From NCBI RefSeq assembly GCF_963675165.1, contig NC_087383.1, positions 4,680,979-4,744,978 of the forward strand: 64,000 nt of DNA. The letters are read 5' to 3'. The number at the start of each line of letters is the position of its first letter. The first letter of the stretch is position 1. A program made the translations under genes and the position numbers. This stretch comes from Halichondria panicea (taxonomy: Eukaryota; Porifera; Demospongiae; Suberitida; Halichondriidae). This document shows, piece by piece, positions 1 to 10,100 of this stretch. Under the pieces are notes generated by a model. That model had not been told where the DNA came from. It did no database searches and worked only from the letters and a program-made list of their open reading frames with translations.

Positions 1-38
1 CAGGTTAATGAGAAGCTACTTGCAAATTCGATCATTAC

Positions 39-3000
39 CTTGGCACATTCTCTTATGAAAGCTGTTCCAAGACCAATATCTGATAGTCATTAAAAGTCAG
101 GCAAACTACAATAATTATTGTCTCACTTCTGTATTGCTGTCTTACGAATAGATCCTCTAGATATAACACTCGTCCCTCCCAAGTAGAGTAGTTGAAGAAG
201 TAGAGAGCATACCCGACAAGTCTCTCATTCCTCACCATCTTTGAGCTTCGCAAATCAGGTGGATACGTGCTTTCTGCATGAAAGATGAGCAAACACAAAC
301 AGTAGTGCTGTCCATGTGATGGAATGGATGAACTATAATAATATAGAGAGCTGACCGGTTGTATAAATAAGTATAATATATTATAACATCTCACAATCAG
401 TGTTGAAAAGCCATACATACAAAATATATAGTGTGTATGTATATATGAAAACCTAGCATGCAGGAATATCAGTATGACAAGACAAACGACTGTGGTGTGC
501 ATGGTCAGACATAATTATTAGGATTAACAGAAGTCCGCAAAAATAAAGTCTATAGGGCACCTGGCATGCATTGAGTCAGCGTAGAGCCTTCCCATGAAAT
601 AATTAGGGCTGTAGTGCGCATGCATGTGTAATGGCGTGCCTTGCTAGCTAGTGTATAGCCAACGTGCTAGTATAGCCAACGAGCAAGGAAAGCTTCTTAG
701 CTTTTACTTGCACAGGCGAAGCTTTAACATCAAAATATGCTACTATTAAAATGAAATAACTGCGGGTGCTGATGCCTCGATGAAAGCTAGCTGCACATGA
801 AGCTACTGCTATTTAATAGTTGCTTGCGCTATGCAGGAATGGTGCAAGATAGTGGAAGTGATCGACCTGATAGTGGCTAAAAGGGTGTATGCCTATAAAG
901 TTCAAAGTCCATACTTAATGGCTGCATTCAGTGCTTCTTGCAGCTACCAACAAATAGCTAGTATTTTAGTGCAGAGCTACAGAAGCTAAGTAATATCACA
1001 GGTTTTGCTATACACGAGTCTAAAGAGACTGCATTGGCCTTCAAAGTAGTCAAAACTCGCGGAACGGAGCATTATCTTCCAAGAAAGCATGACTAAAAGC
1101 CTATTGAAGCTCTTACTTGCACAGGTACGTACTATTTATCATTGAGCTATATATCAGTCTACATTACACACAAACACTATACCATATACCTCGCTGCGCA
1201 TAACTATATTAACTTATTTTGTTGAGGCTATCTTGCATGGTTCAGACTTTGTTGGTTTTTAATCAAAAAGGTAACAGGACGTATAAAGATTACATGACAC
1301 ACAATACGTTAAGGTTCATTGACTCTTATCACGACTTATAGCAACTGCAACCACAGTCTTGCTAAACACTTTTTTTATCTTGTTATGTTATGTTACCATC
1401 CCAAACCGGTTTATTAGCGTATAATTATGCTGATAGGGTATAACAGCAGAGCTCTAGGCGCTTATATAATGAAAGCACCGCAGGTGCTGATGCCTCGGTG
1501 GAGATGCCAAAGCTACATAACATAAAGCTACTAATAGCTTTTAATACACATTATAGTTTAATATGCATGATGAACATTAATTTGCTACATGCAAACTTAA
1601 AGACTAGAGTGGGTAATGAATGATCGATCATGATTGTTGTTAAAAACGATGCTAAAAGTTCAAGTCTAAAATTAATAGCTGCATCAGTAGAGCCTTGCAG
1701 CTCTCTTTTGACTCTTGCAGCTAGTGTTCTAGTGCAGAGCTACCTACTAAGTAGAGTAGCAACACTCGGTGAACTAGTTTTGCTACGTGCTCTTCAGAAA
1801 AGGCTGCAATGGCATTCCAAGTAAGCAAAACTAGGCATAACTCGAGAACTTCAATCGGTACAGTAGTTCATACGAAAATTTGCATCAACAAAAATTACCC
1901 GCTATACGGTATAACCAAGGGCGTATAAAAGAAGAGAGGATGCAACAGCAAAAAAGCAGAATTCAAACGTGGGCGGATGAATGTGTGACTGTGCACAAAA
2001 TTAATGTGCTAAATATTTTTAGCACTTCATGTCTACTTTGAATTCTGCACGCCCTCTCTTCTTTTATACGCACTTGGATATAGGTATTATTGAAGAAGTA
2101 GCTCATGCAGTTTCTGTAATTTGTAGTACGATATTGAATTAACATAACTTTCTTGCAACAATGGCCGCGTTATAATAATGTCTCAGGTAACTACTGCCCA
2201 TCCTCGATTTCAATTACTAAACAAAAAATGGAATAAATCCAGTGGCGGGATCCAGGGGGAGATCCAAGGGAGCAAAGGTACCCCACTTTTGCTCACAATA
2301 TTAGAATTGATTTTTAGCAATCCATGCAGTCATTTACAGTCATAATAATATTATTCTAACTTAAATGCAATAATCAGTAATGTCAATTACCTGCATGCAG
2401 TCAACTTTAGAACGAATAGAAACTAGCTAAACCAGTGACAGCTTCTTCTTTCTCAACTAATCGCTTCGCAAAATAATTATGCAATAGGAGCAAAATTGAG
2501 GGAAGCCCCCTGAACAGAGATGGGATAACCTTCGATTTAAGGTAACACTTACGAAGCCAGAGGTAGTTTCTTTTGGAGGTTGAAAAAATTATGTTAAAGT
2601 CGCGGTGTCGCATATTTAATGGGTCGCATCTAATTGGAGGTTACTCTACTATCCTCGATACAAGCACCTTAAGTTACATTGTTTCTAGCGGTCTGGAATC
2701 GAGGCTATGGTTTGACCTCTATTAATTTTAGGACGCGATGTAAAAAAATAATTTGTCAACCCATGTAACCAATAATGAAACTGGAACAATGAAAGCACCG
2801 CAGGTGCCTCGGTGGAGATGTCAAAGCTACATAACATAAAGCTTAATTTTATACACAGGATGAACATTTTTTAATTTGCATGCTGCATGCAAACTCAAAG
2901 AGTGGGTAATGATCGACCATGATTGTTGTTAAAAACGATTGATGCCAAAAGTTCAAGTCTAAAATTAATGGCTGCCATCAGCAGAGCCTTGCAGCTCTCT

Positions 3001-6000
3001 TCTCACTCTTGCAGCTAGCGTTCTAGTGCAGAGCTAACTACTAAGTACACTCAGTAAACAAGTTTGGCTACGTGCTCTTCCGAAAAGGCTGCAATGGCAT
3101 TCCAAGTAATAGATAGCTTAGTTAGCCTTTTGTCTACATACATGTGTGATATTATAGTCTACGAATATTGTCATGCATTACTATTGATATTTGTACTATT
3201 TTCATATTTCACTGCGTTTCGTCTGACTGACTAAGTAAGTTAGTAAGTAAGTAAGTAAGTAACATTCTTGGAAAGCATTTCCTCCTTGTACAGACATTCC
3301 AAGTAAGTAAAACTCAAGAACGAAGCATTATTTTGCAAATCCACGAATGAAAACATGACTAGAAGCCTATAGAACTCTTACTTGCACTTCATTGATCCTT
3401 GAGCAGCTGTAGCAGTCTACACACACACGCACACACACACACAAAAAAACTACCGTATATCTCACTTGCGCATGCGCAGCACCAAGGCAGCTGTAGCAGT
3501 CTACACACACACGCACACACACACTACCGTATACCTCGCTTGTGCATGCGCAGCACCGAGGCATAAAAAGGGTTCAGTCCACCTCATTATTCTTCTCAGC
3601 ATGGTCAGACAATTAAGTAACAGCTTGTCCAAAGAGTCCTTTCATGCAGAAGGATATCACCAGCTATATAGCTGTACAGCTCATAGATAAACACAATTAT
3701 GAATCAATTCTAAAATTTCATTAATACCCTTCGCATAATCGCATAATTGGAAAAGCGCTTCAATTCGAGTACATTCGAGTACAAAAAACTTGCAGTTGAG
3801 CATGCGCTTAAAATAAAAGATACGCCAAGAGTCCATAAGAAGAGAAGAGTGTCGAACTACTGATACTTCTACACAAACACTGTGCACAAAGTAACAGGAC
3901 TCGCGCGCGATAAAGTATTGTAAACTTACTAGTAATCTCCTAGTAAATGTTAACCGTGACGTTTTTAGGGGTGTGATAATCGAAAATTCTAGCTAGTTGT
4001 TCACGTTCAACGTTCAGAGCTCATGGAGCTGCTCACTGCACACTGATAGGAGACGATCTCTAATCATCTAAATAGAGACAATAGTCGAGTTGATCCTCTT
4101 CACTTGCACTCTTTACTCACTATTAACAAATCCTGTGCGTTGCGCAAACGACATCAATTGCGAGTTGCTCATGTGCAATTGACAGGATGTCATGTTACTT
4201 TGTGCACAGTGTTTGTGTAGAAGTATCAGTAGTTCGACACTCTTCTCGGACTCTTGGATACGCTAATAATCGAGCAAGCACTAATAATCCAGTTTGCAGT
4301 CAACTCTAGAACGTACAGAAGCTAGCTAAAACCAGTGGCAGCTTCTATATTTCTTTTGTATATACGCTGCTCGCGTTGCAAACTCAGCCACAGAGATAAG
4401 GGGCGGACCCAGGGGGTGGTTTTGAGGGGCTGAAGCCCCCCTTTTAAAAACTACCTATGTATTGCTAGTCTGAGGTTACAACAATTTTACCACCAACCTT
4501 GTTACTTATGCATCTGCATGTAGACTCACTGACTTAAGAGGTGCTAGACAACAGCCGGGTCTAGCTACTAAGAGTATAAAGGATCTAGGCTAGCTAGCTG
4601 GACCGCTAGTAGTCTCGCGGGCCATACTCCACAATCTGATACTACCAGATTGTGGTGTATGGCCCGCGAGACTAGCTAGCTAGCTAGACCATAGATAGAG
4701 TAGAAGAGGGATTGGAAACGGAAGTGATTCACGTGATGTTTTACAATGAAGTCTACGTAGTGGCTCTGGGACCATCCGTGTATCTCCTCATAACTCCCGC
4801 AAAAGCCCGGGAAACTTATTGCGTCCAAAGCATACATCTCAGAGCTACCCCCATTACTGAATCACATGCCCCCTGATAGTAGGTATCAATTGGAAATAAT
4901 CTCGATTGTCGTGAAGTAGCTAGAGGTACACAGAGCGCTTTTTCATGCTTGTGTTCCTATAGTACCTTTGATATAGCTAAGGCTTTGTAACTAAATAGTG
5001 TCCTGTGTCCCAAATGGCCTCAAGTATTAGAGAAAGTTGATGTTTAGCAGCAGAACTGCTCGTGGACTTCTTACAGAGAGCAAACAATTCTCATGAATTA
5101 TTTATGTTTAGTCCACGTGTTAAAAAGTAAGCCTTGATTAAACCGCGGAGATACACGGATGGTACTTCGAGGGTACTTCCGTTTCCAATCCCTCTTCTAC
5201 TCTATCTATGGCTAGACTTACATACTAATTTAAAGTGCATAGGTCAACTATTGCTATTGCTGAGTCAGCTCCTTGTGCAATGTTTTGTAGCCTCGATCCC
5301 AGGCCTCTCTTCCTAGGCCTTGTGAAGGAGGCTATTGTGCATGCTGCTGCAACTTGGAGCAGATCTCAGACTTTTTCAGCTAGTTGCAAGCCTTACCTCC
5401 TCTCACTCTCAGTGCAGTCTGAGTAAGCATTGTGATTCTTTCATTAATTTTAATGTACCAAGAGTGCGTGAATGTGCATGTAACATCTACAGTATCATCT
5501 ACAGTATACAATCCTTTTGTTGATAAGAATGAGTTTTTTGTATTAACTTTTTCGTATTCAGTATTCATAAGAAAGTTCAAAGGTCAAATTGTGAGCAAAT
5601 TGTAAAAAGCAAAAAATTTCGCCTCTGGCAAGGCGGGAGGAGGACCCTGGGTGGCTCCACCACCCTCGTGCGGGGCTTTGCCCCTTTCTACTAGCCCCCC
5701 CCCTTTCATTTTTCCTGGATCCGCCCCTGGAGATAGCACACCATGTGGGCAGAGATTAAACCAGAAGGGGCATAACCTCAACATAATTATTTCTTTTACC
5801 CTTTTCTGGATTCGCCATTGGTATAATGTACCTCATACATGATATGTTACCTTGTGGATCTGAATTTAACTCCGCCACCAGTAAACGGAAATATTTCTCT
5901 TTCCCAAACCCATCACGTAGAAGTTCTGGGGGAAAGAAACTTTATTACCATTTCATTCATCGCCATGCACAAACTTTCACATTAACATTAACCTAACCTT

Positions 6001-6255
6001 TCTCGCCAACCTTCATGATCTCCAAGGCACAGGGTTCATTTTGATGCTCAGCAAAGAGCTATGATAATTTATATAGATGTACGTACTATGATATGAAAAT
6101 CAATGTCTATGTCTGTCATAGATACTTACTTACTTGCTTAGTAGATCATGGTGCACTGCTCGCACCTGAATCATCCACAAGACACTGGGAATGTCTTCTG
6201 CACTGGCTGGTCTGATGGTATAGCCTAGGACATCTCTCTTCGAATTTGAAGTCAT
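39..6255 (-). CDS. Spermidine/spermine N1-acetyltransferase-like gene, 5' five exons (3' end off window)
   Basis: A GNAT-family enzyme expected to transfer acetyl from acetyl-CoA to polyamines or a related amine in the cytosol. Minus-strand exons, in order: 6255-6166, 6058-5998, 5925-5851, 273-127 and 79-39. They join in phase 0/1/1/1/0 with GT-AG introns and give 138 residues. Visible family motifs are YTIRPASAEDIPSVL near the start, LLRDGFGKEKYFRLLVAEL (about residues 52-70), GYALYFFNYSTWEGRVLYLE, and LFVRQQYRNIGLGTAF, which carries the acetyl-CoA loop. The order and spacing match animal SAT1/SAT2, which are about 170 residues long, so roughly the last 30-40 residues lie beyond position 1. 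The start is the ATG at 6255; an upstream in-frame extension falls in repeat-derived sequence. Exon 2 was found by its splice sites and weak similarity and is the least certain. Orthology to SAT1, SAT2 or a thialysine acetyltransferase cannot be decided. Confidence 0.85.
1471..1850 (+). mobile_element. Truncated hairpin-ended small transposon (family A)
   Basis: It begins with the family A end GAAAGCACCGCAGGTGC and continues through the family's internal sequence (CCAAAGCTACATAAC). It lacks the opposite CCTCG hairpin end seen in full copies. The right limit is approximate. It encodes no protein. Confidence 0.5.
1921..2071. repeat. Foldback repeat with 19-bp perfect arms
   Basis: Left arm 1921-1939 (GCGTATAAAAGAAGAGAGG) is repeated in reverse complement at 2053-2071. 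A second inner pair, GCAGAATTCAAA and its complement, sits just inside. The structure suggests a small foldback or terminal-inverted-repeat element. Confidence 0.65.
2789..3564 (+). mobile_element. Hairpin-ended small transposon (family A), full-length form
   Basis: The left end is GAAAGCACCGCAGGTGCC. The right end is the self-complementary CCTCGCTTGTGCATGCGCAGCACCGAGG. Two CA-rich tracts lie near the right end, each followed by a CCTCGCTTG or CTCACTTG copy, as if the end were duplicated. The same family recurs in introns 2 and 11 of the tandem genes. It has no coding capacity. Confidence 0.6.
3823..4260. repeat. Foldback element with about 60-bp inverted arms
   Basis: Sequence from about 3823 to 3894 (including AGAGTGTCGAACTACTGATA and the tract through TGCACAAAGTAAC) recurs in reverse complement at about 4195-4260. 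The arms differ by a few bases and a short indel. No protein is encoded between them. Confidence 0.65.
4611..4673. repeat. Long hairpin, 28-bp arms with one mismatch
   Basis: Arms 4611-4638 and 4646-4673 are reverse complements with one mismatch and a 7-base loop. They start AGTCTCGCGGGCCATAC. It abuts the next foldback element and may be one of its ends. Confidence 0.7.
4689..5211. mobile_element. Foldback transposon with 37-bp perfect terminal inverted repeats
   Basis: Terminal arms 4689-4725 and 5175-5211 are perfect reverse complements (start CCATAGATAGAGTAGAAGAG). A second nested inverted pair, ACCATCCGTGTATCTCC at about 4771 and its complement near 5147, lies inside. Short CTAG-rich sequence flanks it. 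No reading frame of note. Confidence 0.65.
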
Positions 6256-6425
6256 TTTAATAATTAATGAACTCTGATCCATCCTAGTCTCATGGATCAG
6301 GAGGGGGCTGATCCATGAGACTAGATCCATCCCAGGCCTCTCTGTTGTGAAGGAGGCGGGGTTGACTTGGGGCGCATGCGCAAGCAAAGTTCATTTGAGG
6401 TGCGAATAATAATTGTAAGTGGGTG

Positions 6426-6525
6426 CTTAGTTTTTGAAGTTGTCACTGTTAATGTTGTGAGTACAATAGAGTAGACTTAGTTTTTAAAGTTGTCACTGTT
6501 AATGTTGTAAGTACAATAGAGTAGA
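6426..6525. repeat. Two-unit tandem repeat, 50-bp unit
   Basis: Two adjacent 50-base units beginning CTTAGTTTTT and ending AATAGAGTAGA differ at only two or three positions. It is a recent tandem duplication in the intergenic region. Confidence 0.75.
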
Positions 6526-6975
6526 CTTTTACCAACGTGCAAAAAGTTCAGTGTCTGATGACTGTCTGTAGACTACTGTTGGCTTTAGAAATTGTCTTTC
6601 ACATTCAGCCTAATTCTTGACCGTCCAGCTGAAGTTTTACACTAACTACAGGATCACACTGACTACAGGATAGTCTGATCTAACCAGAATCTTTATAACA
6701 CACTAATAGATTTGATAGTATCACAAATATAACTCTCCAGCTTCTGTCAAATAAAAATGTAGATCTAGACTATTATCTATGGCTACGTATGTAGACTTCT
6801 ATAAAATGAGTAGCTATCACAGATAGCCATAGCTCTACGGTGTAGCTAGCTAGCTGTAGATCTAGCTGTGACACTGTGCGCCAAATAGAAGTTGTTTTGG
6901 AGCAAGGCGCGCATACTGGTTTTCTTTTGTCTCTGTAACAAAGTGTGTCACGTGACGTGTAGAGCTCCGCCTTCT

Positions 6976-7017
6976 AATGCGCGGGGCCTGCGCACGCAGC
7001 ACGCTCTTGCTCCTCAG
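6976..7017 (+). promoter_or_regulatory. GC-rich module shared upstream of all four tandem genes
   Basis: The core AATGCGCGGGGCCTGCGCAC is followed by CGCTCTTGCTCCTCAG or a close variant upstream of exon 1 in all four copies, in otherwise AT-rich DNA. Copy 1 has it once. Copies 2-4 have the core twice. Its place about 100 bases before the start codon suggests a core promoter or first-exon leader. That role is inferred. Confidence 0.4.
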
Positions 7018-7117
7018 AATAATGCTTCTGTTCTTTCAACGTACTGTGTGTAGCCTAGCTACATAGCTGCTTGTGAATGGTCAATGCTAGGGAAGCTCTA
7101 TGATCAAGAACAGAAAT

Positions 7118-10100
7118 ATGCAATCCTCTACGCTGTATGTGCTTGTTGCTGCGGTAAGTTGTGTCTAAATCTAAACTTAGCATTTTACTTGACTTTCATA
7201 TCATGCAACTTCGTTCATAGTATACCTCCTGCATGCCTCAAGCTAATTATATAGTAGTGCAGGAATTAAAACAGTCAGCACAGTTTTCTCTTACAGCTGG
7301 TGATAGTGGGACAGCATGCTGCTCAGGGTCAAGATGAAGTGGTGAGTGCTTTGGAGTGTACGTACTGTAGCCATCCATATTTAATAAAGCTATTCATACA
7401 TGCATTTTGCAGTGAACATAAAATATATTTACATGTAGCACAACTATATAAGGTCGGTGAGGGAAAGAATGGATCTGAAAAATCTCACCTAATAATACAT
7501 CATGCAAAAAATATTCCTGCACATAACTAGTACAGACATGAAGGTAGAAGTCGCTGGGGATCAAATTGTGTACATGTATACATTTACAATGGAACCTCCT
7601 CCATTAACGACAACCTAGCTCCGAAGAGCAACCACACGCTATAAAAAGGCAAATAGCGATGACTTCAATGTAAAGTAACCTCTCACCTCTGTACTCCATG
7701 CAACGAGCAGCTTTCTAGTTCCCAATCAGCTTTAGTATTAGCCTCGAGACCAGGCCGATTAAAATACGGCCTGGTCTCTATTGCATGGGCGATAGAACTG
7801 AGTTACCTATACTTTAGTAAACCTTCGTAAAATTATACCGTAAACTAGTTTGTTTACTAGTTTCTTTCCGTATTAATACTTGTCTCCTGTGAAGCTGTGG
7901 CTTATGCTCTCTATTGCGTTGTCGAGAAGACTTGCTGGCTAGCTGTGACCCTCTATGGTGTTGTCGAGAAGGCTTGCAGACTATAGTTTGAAGCCAGAAG
8001 AAGCTCTCATTTGTACAGAAACCAAGTTAAAAATATCACGACCATCCAACCATCATAGAGGTAGATGAGAGCCTCTTCTGGTTTCAGACTAGTGTGCAAG
8101 CATGCAAGCCTTCTCGACAACACCATAGAGTGCCACAGCTAGCTAGCTAAGTATAAAGCACGTATAGTAGATAGTACATGGGCGTGTATTTTAATTGGCC
8201 TGGTCTCAAGGCTACTTTAGTATATAATCTCCCAGAACGGACAGCCACACCCAGAATTAGCAGAAGATTATGAGATAGCATTATTTTGCACAATCGTGAA
8301 AACCTAGCAGTAGCTCGTCCCTACTGCCTTTTGTAGAAGCATTTAGCACAGCTCTAAAACTCATTTGCAGCAGAAATTTACTCATGGAGCATACGTGTGG
8401 TTAGCAATCAAAACCTCTCAACAAGGACCACCTTTCTATAACGGCCAAAAGGCTGTTCCCCAATGGTGTCTGTTTTATGGAGGCTCCACTGTATCATTTT
8501 TATAATTGTCCTTGTGTTGACCACAGTTTTCTGGGGGCTTAGAGCTACAAATTAATCGTTCGAATTTTGATGGCAATACACTGCTCAAGAGACCGCCATT
8601 TATCTAACAGCTTGCTGTCAACTAGAGCTGTATGTAGTTTACTAGTTGTAGAGAACGGTCATGCACTGCATGTAGCTATAGCTGTTTAGAGCTTTTTGTG
8701 AGAGTTCAAAGAATCGCGGCTATGTTCGAACTAAATAGTTGATTTGTTTGGCCTTGTCACTCCGCTGAGGAAGCTTTTTGTTGGCAGCGAATTTAGAGAC
8801 TTACCTAGTCTATACCTATAGGTGCTATCAGCTTAGATGCTTTGAGCCGTCGTCGTCGAGAAAAAACGTTTGAAAATAGCTTGTGTTCGATAATTGATTG
8901 CTATACACACCCCTAAACTTGTTCTAATATCAATCGTTAAACTGCGACTCGTTACCCTATCAATATACAGGTGTACAGTATCAAGTTGCAGGTGTTCCCT
9001 ATTAGCTAGCAGTTCATTGATTTTAAGTTATATTGTTTCGTTCTGACAAGGAAAGCTTGCACTAGAAAAAATTGTTGCTTAGCCCTTGGCCATTGTCTGT
9101 GAGAGGACTCAGAGAAGCACTTTTCTGCTTTGCAACTCTCATGTAGGAGATGTTGTTTGGTGATTCTACATCATACGGTTAGGTATTAAGAGTATAATTA
9201 ATGTTGTCTGAATCAAAGCTTGATCTATTGTAGCCTACTGGATTATTACGCACTAAGCTAACGTGCAGGTTTGATCTTTTCTTAGCCTCTTCTCACTTCA
9301 TCAAAATCTGTCAAACTTAAACTTCTACCTTGTTGTATTGAGGCTATCCAGTGGCAGCTTTTGATGAAGATCTGTCAAACTTAAACTTCTACCTTGTTGT
9401 GTTGAGGCTATCCAGTGGCAGCTTTTGATGAAGTGAGAAGAGGCTAAGAAAAGATCAAACCTGCACGTTAGCTTAGTGCGTAATAATCCAGTAGGCTACA
9501 ATAGAAATCTGCCACGAACAGTCAACTAGCTAGCCTAGGCTAACCTGAATACTCCTTTGGCAGTTGATACATCAAAACAACAGGTACAATCATTGATACA
9601 ATAGCTGATAAATAGCTAGCTGGTGTCATTAAGCCTTCTAAAGTTAACTTCAAAAGGGGGGGAGGGCCCATGGACCCTCCTCTGGATCTGCCACTGATAG
9701 CCTCAACACAACAAGGTAGAAGTTTAAGTTTGACAGATTTTGATGAAGTGAGAAGAAGCTAAGAAAAGATCAAACCTGCACGTTAGCTTAGATGTACACA
9801 CGCAGCTTTGACTCGAGGTTGTATAGACTTCACTAAACCCCAAATAACGCTGAAGGTTTGCACTTCAGTACTGATTTACTGCTATTAGATCTATTGAGCA
9901 AGGAATTGTTGCTTTTAATGGCTATATAGATCTACCCGTATAGAGAGGCTGTAGTATGCTTTGTTAAGATTATTTGGAATAAACACTATTCGACAATGAT
10001 GTACTAGAGAGACATTTGATACAGTGTCTCTCTACTAGAGGTTCCACTACATGTAGCTGTACTGTAAGTTGTATACGAAATAGATTGTTGCAATGAGTCA

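Larger units (their letters stand above)
274..5850 (-). other. 5.6-kb intron of the acetyltransferase gene, filled with repeats
   Basis: This intron separates the exon ending in NSDPQ from the one beginning STYPPDL. The other introns of the gene that lie fully in the window are about 50 to 110 bases. No further exon of the gene is needed, because phases and protein similarity are continuous across it. It holds two hairpin-ended small elements (1471-1850 and 2789-3564), three foldback elements, CA-rich microsatellites around 3420 and 3505, and fragments ending in sequences like GGATCCGCCCCTGG (about 2240, 4400, 5720). The open frames inside are short and have no recognisable content. Confidence 0.7.
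6256..7117. other. Intergenic region between two head-to-head genes
   Basis: It separates the start codon of the minus-strand acetyltransferase (6255) from that of copy 1 (7118), so it must hold both promoters. It contains a 16-bp-arm hairpin (6285-6300 with 6308-6323), a two-unit tandem repeat (6426-6525) and the GC-rich module at 6976-7017. No TATA box can be assigned confidently. An upstream in-frame ATG at 7100 would add six residues to copy 1. Copies 2-4 lack it, so the ATG at 7118 is preferred. Confidence 0.6.

Noticed and set aside
3681..3887. Candidate middle exon of the acetyltransferase (QLCDYAKGINEIL on the minus strand)
   Set aside because: It has no good acceptor, and a proper exon set at 5998-6058 and 5851-5925 fits phase and family sequence better.
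7300..7530. Open frame continuing past exon 2 of copy 1
   Set aside because: The GTGAGT after GAT GAA GTG is a conserved donor in all copies. The sequence beyond it is intron and differs between copies.
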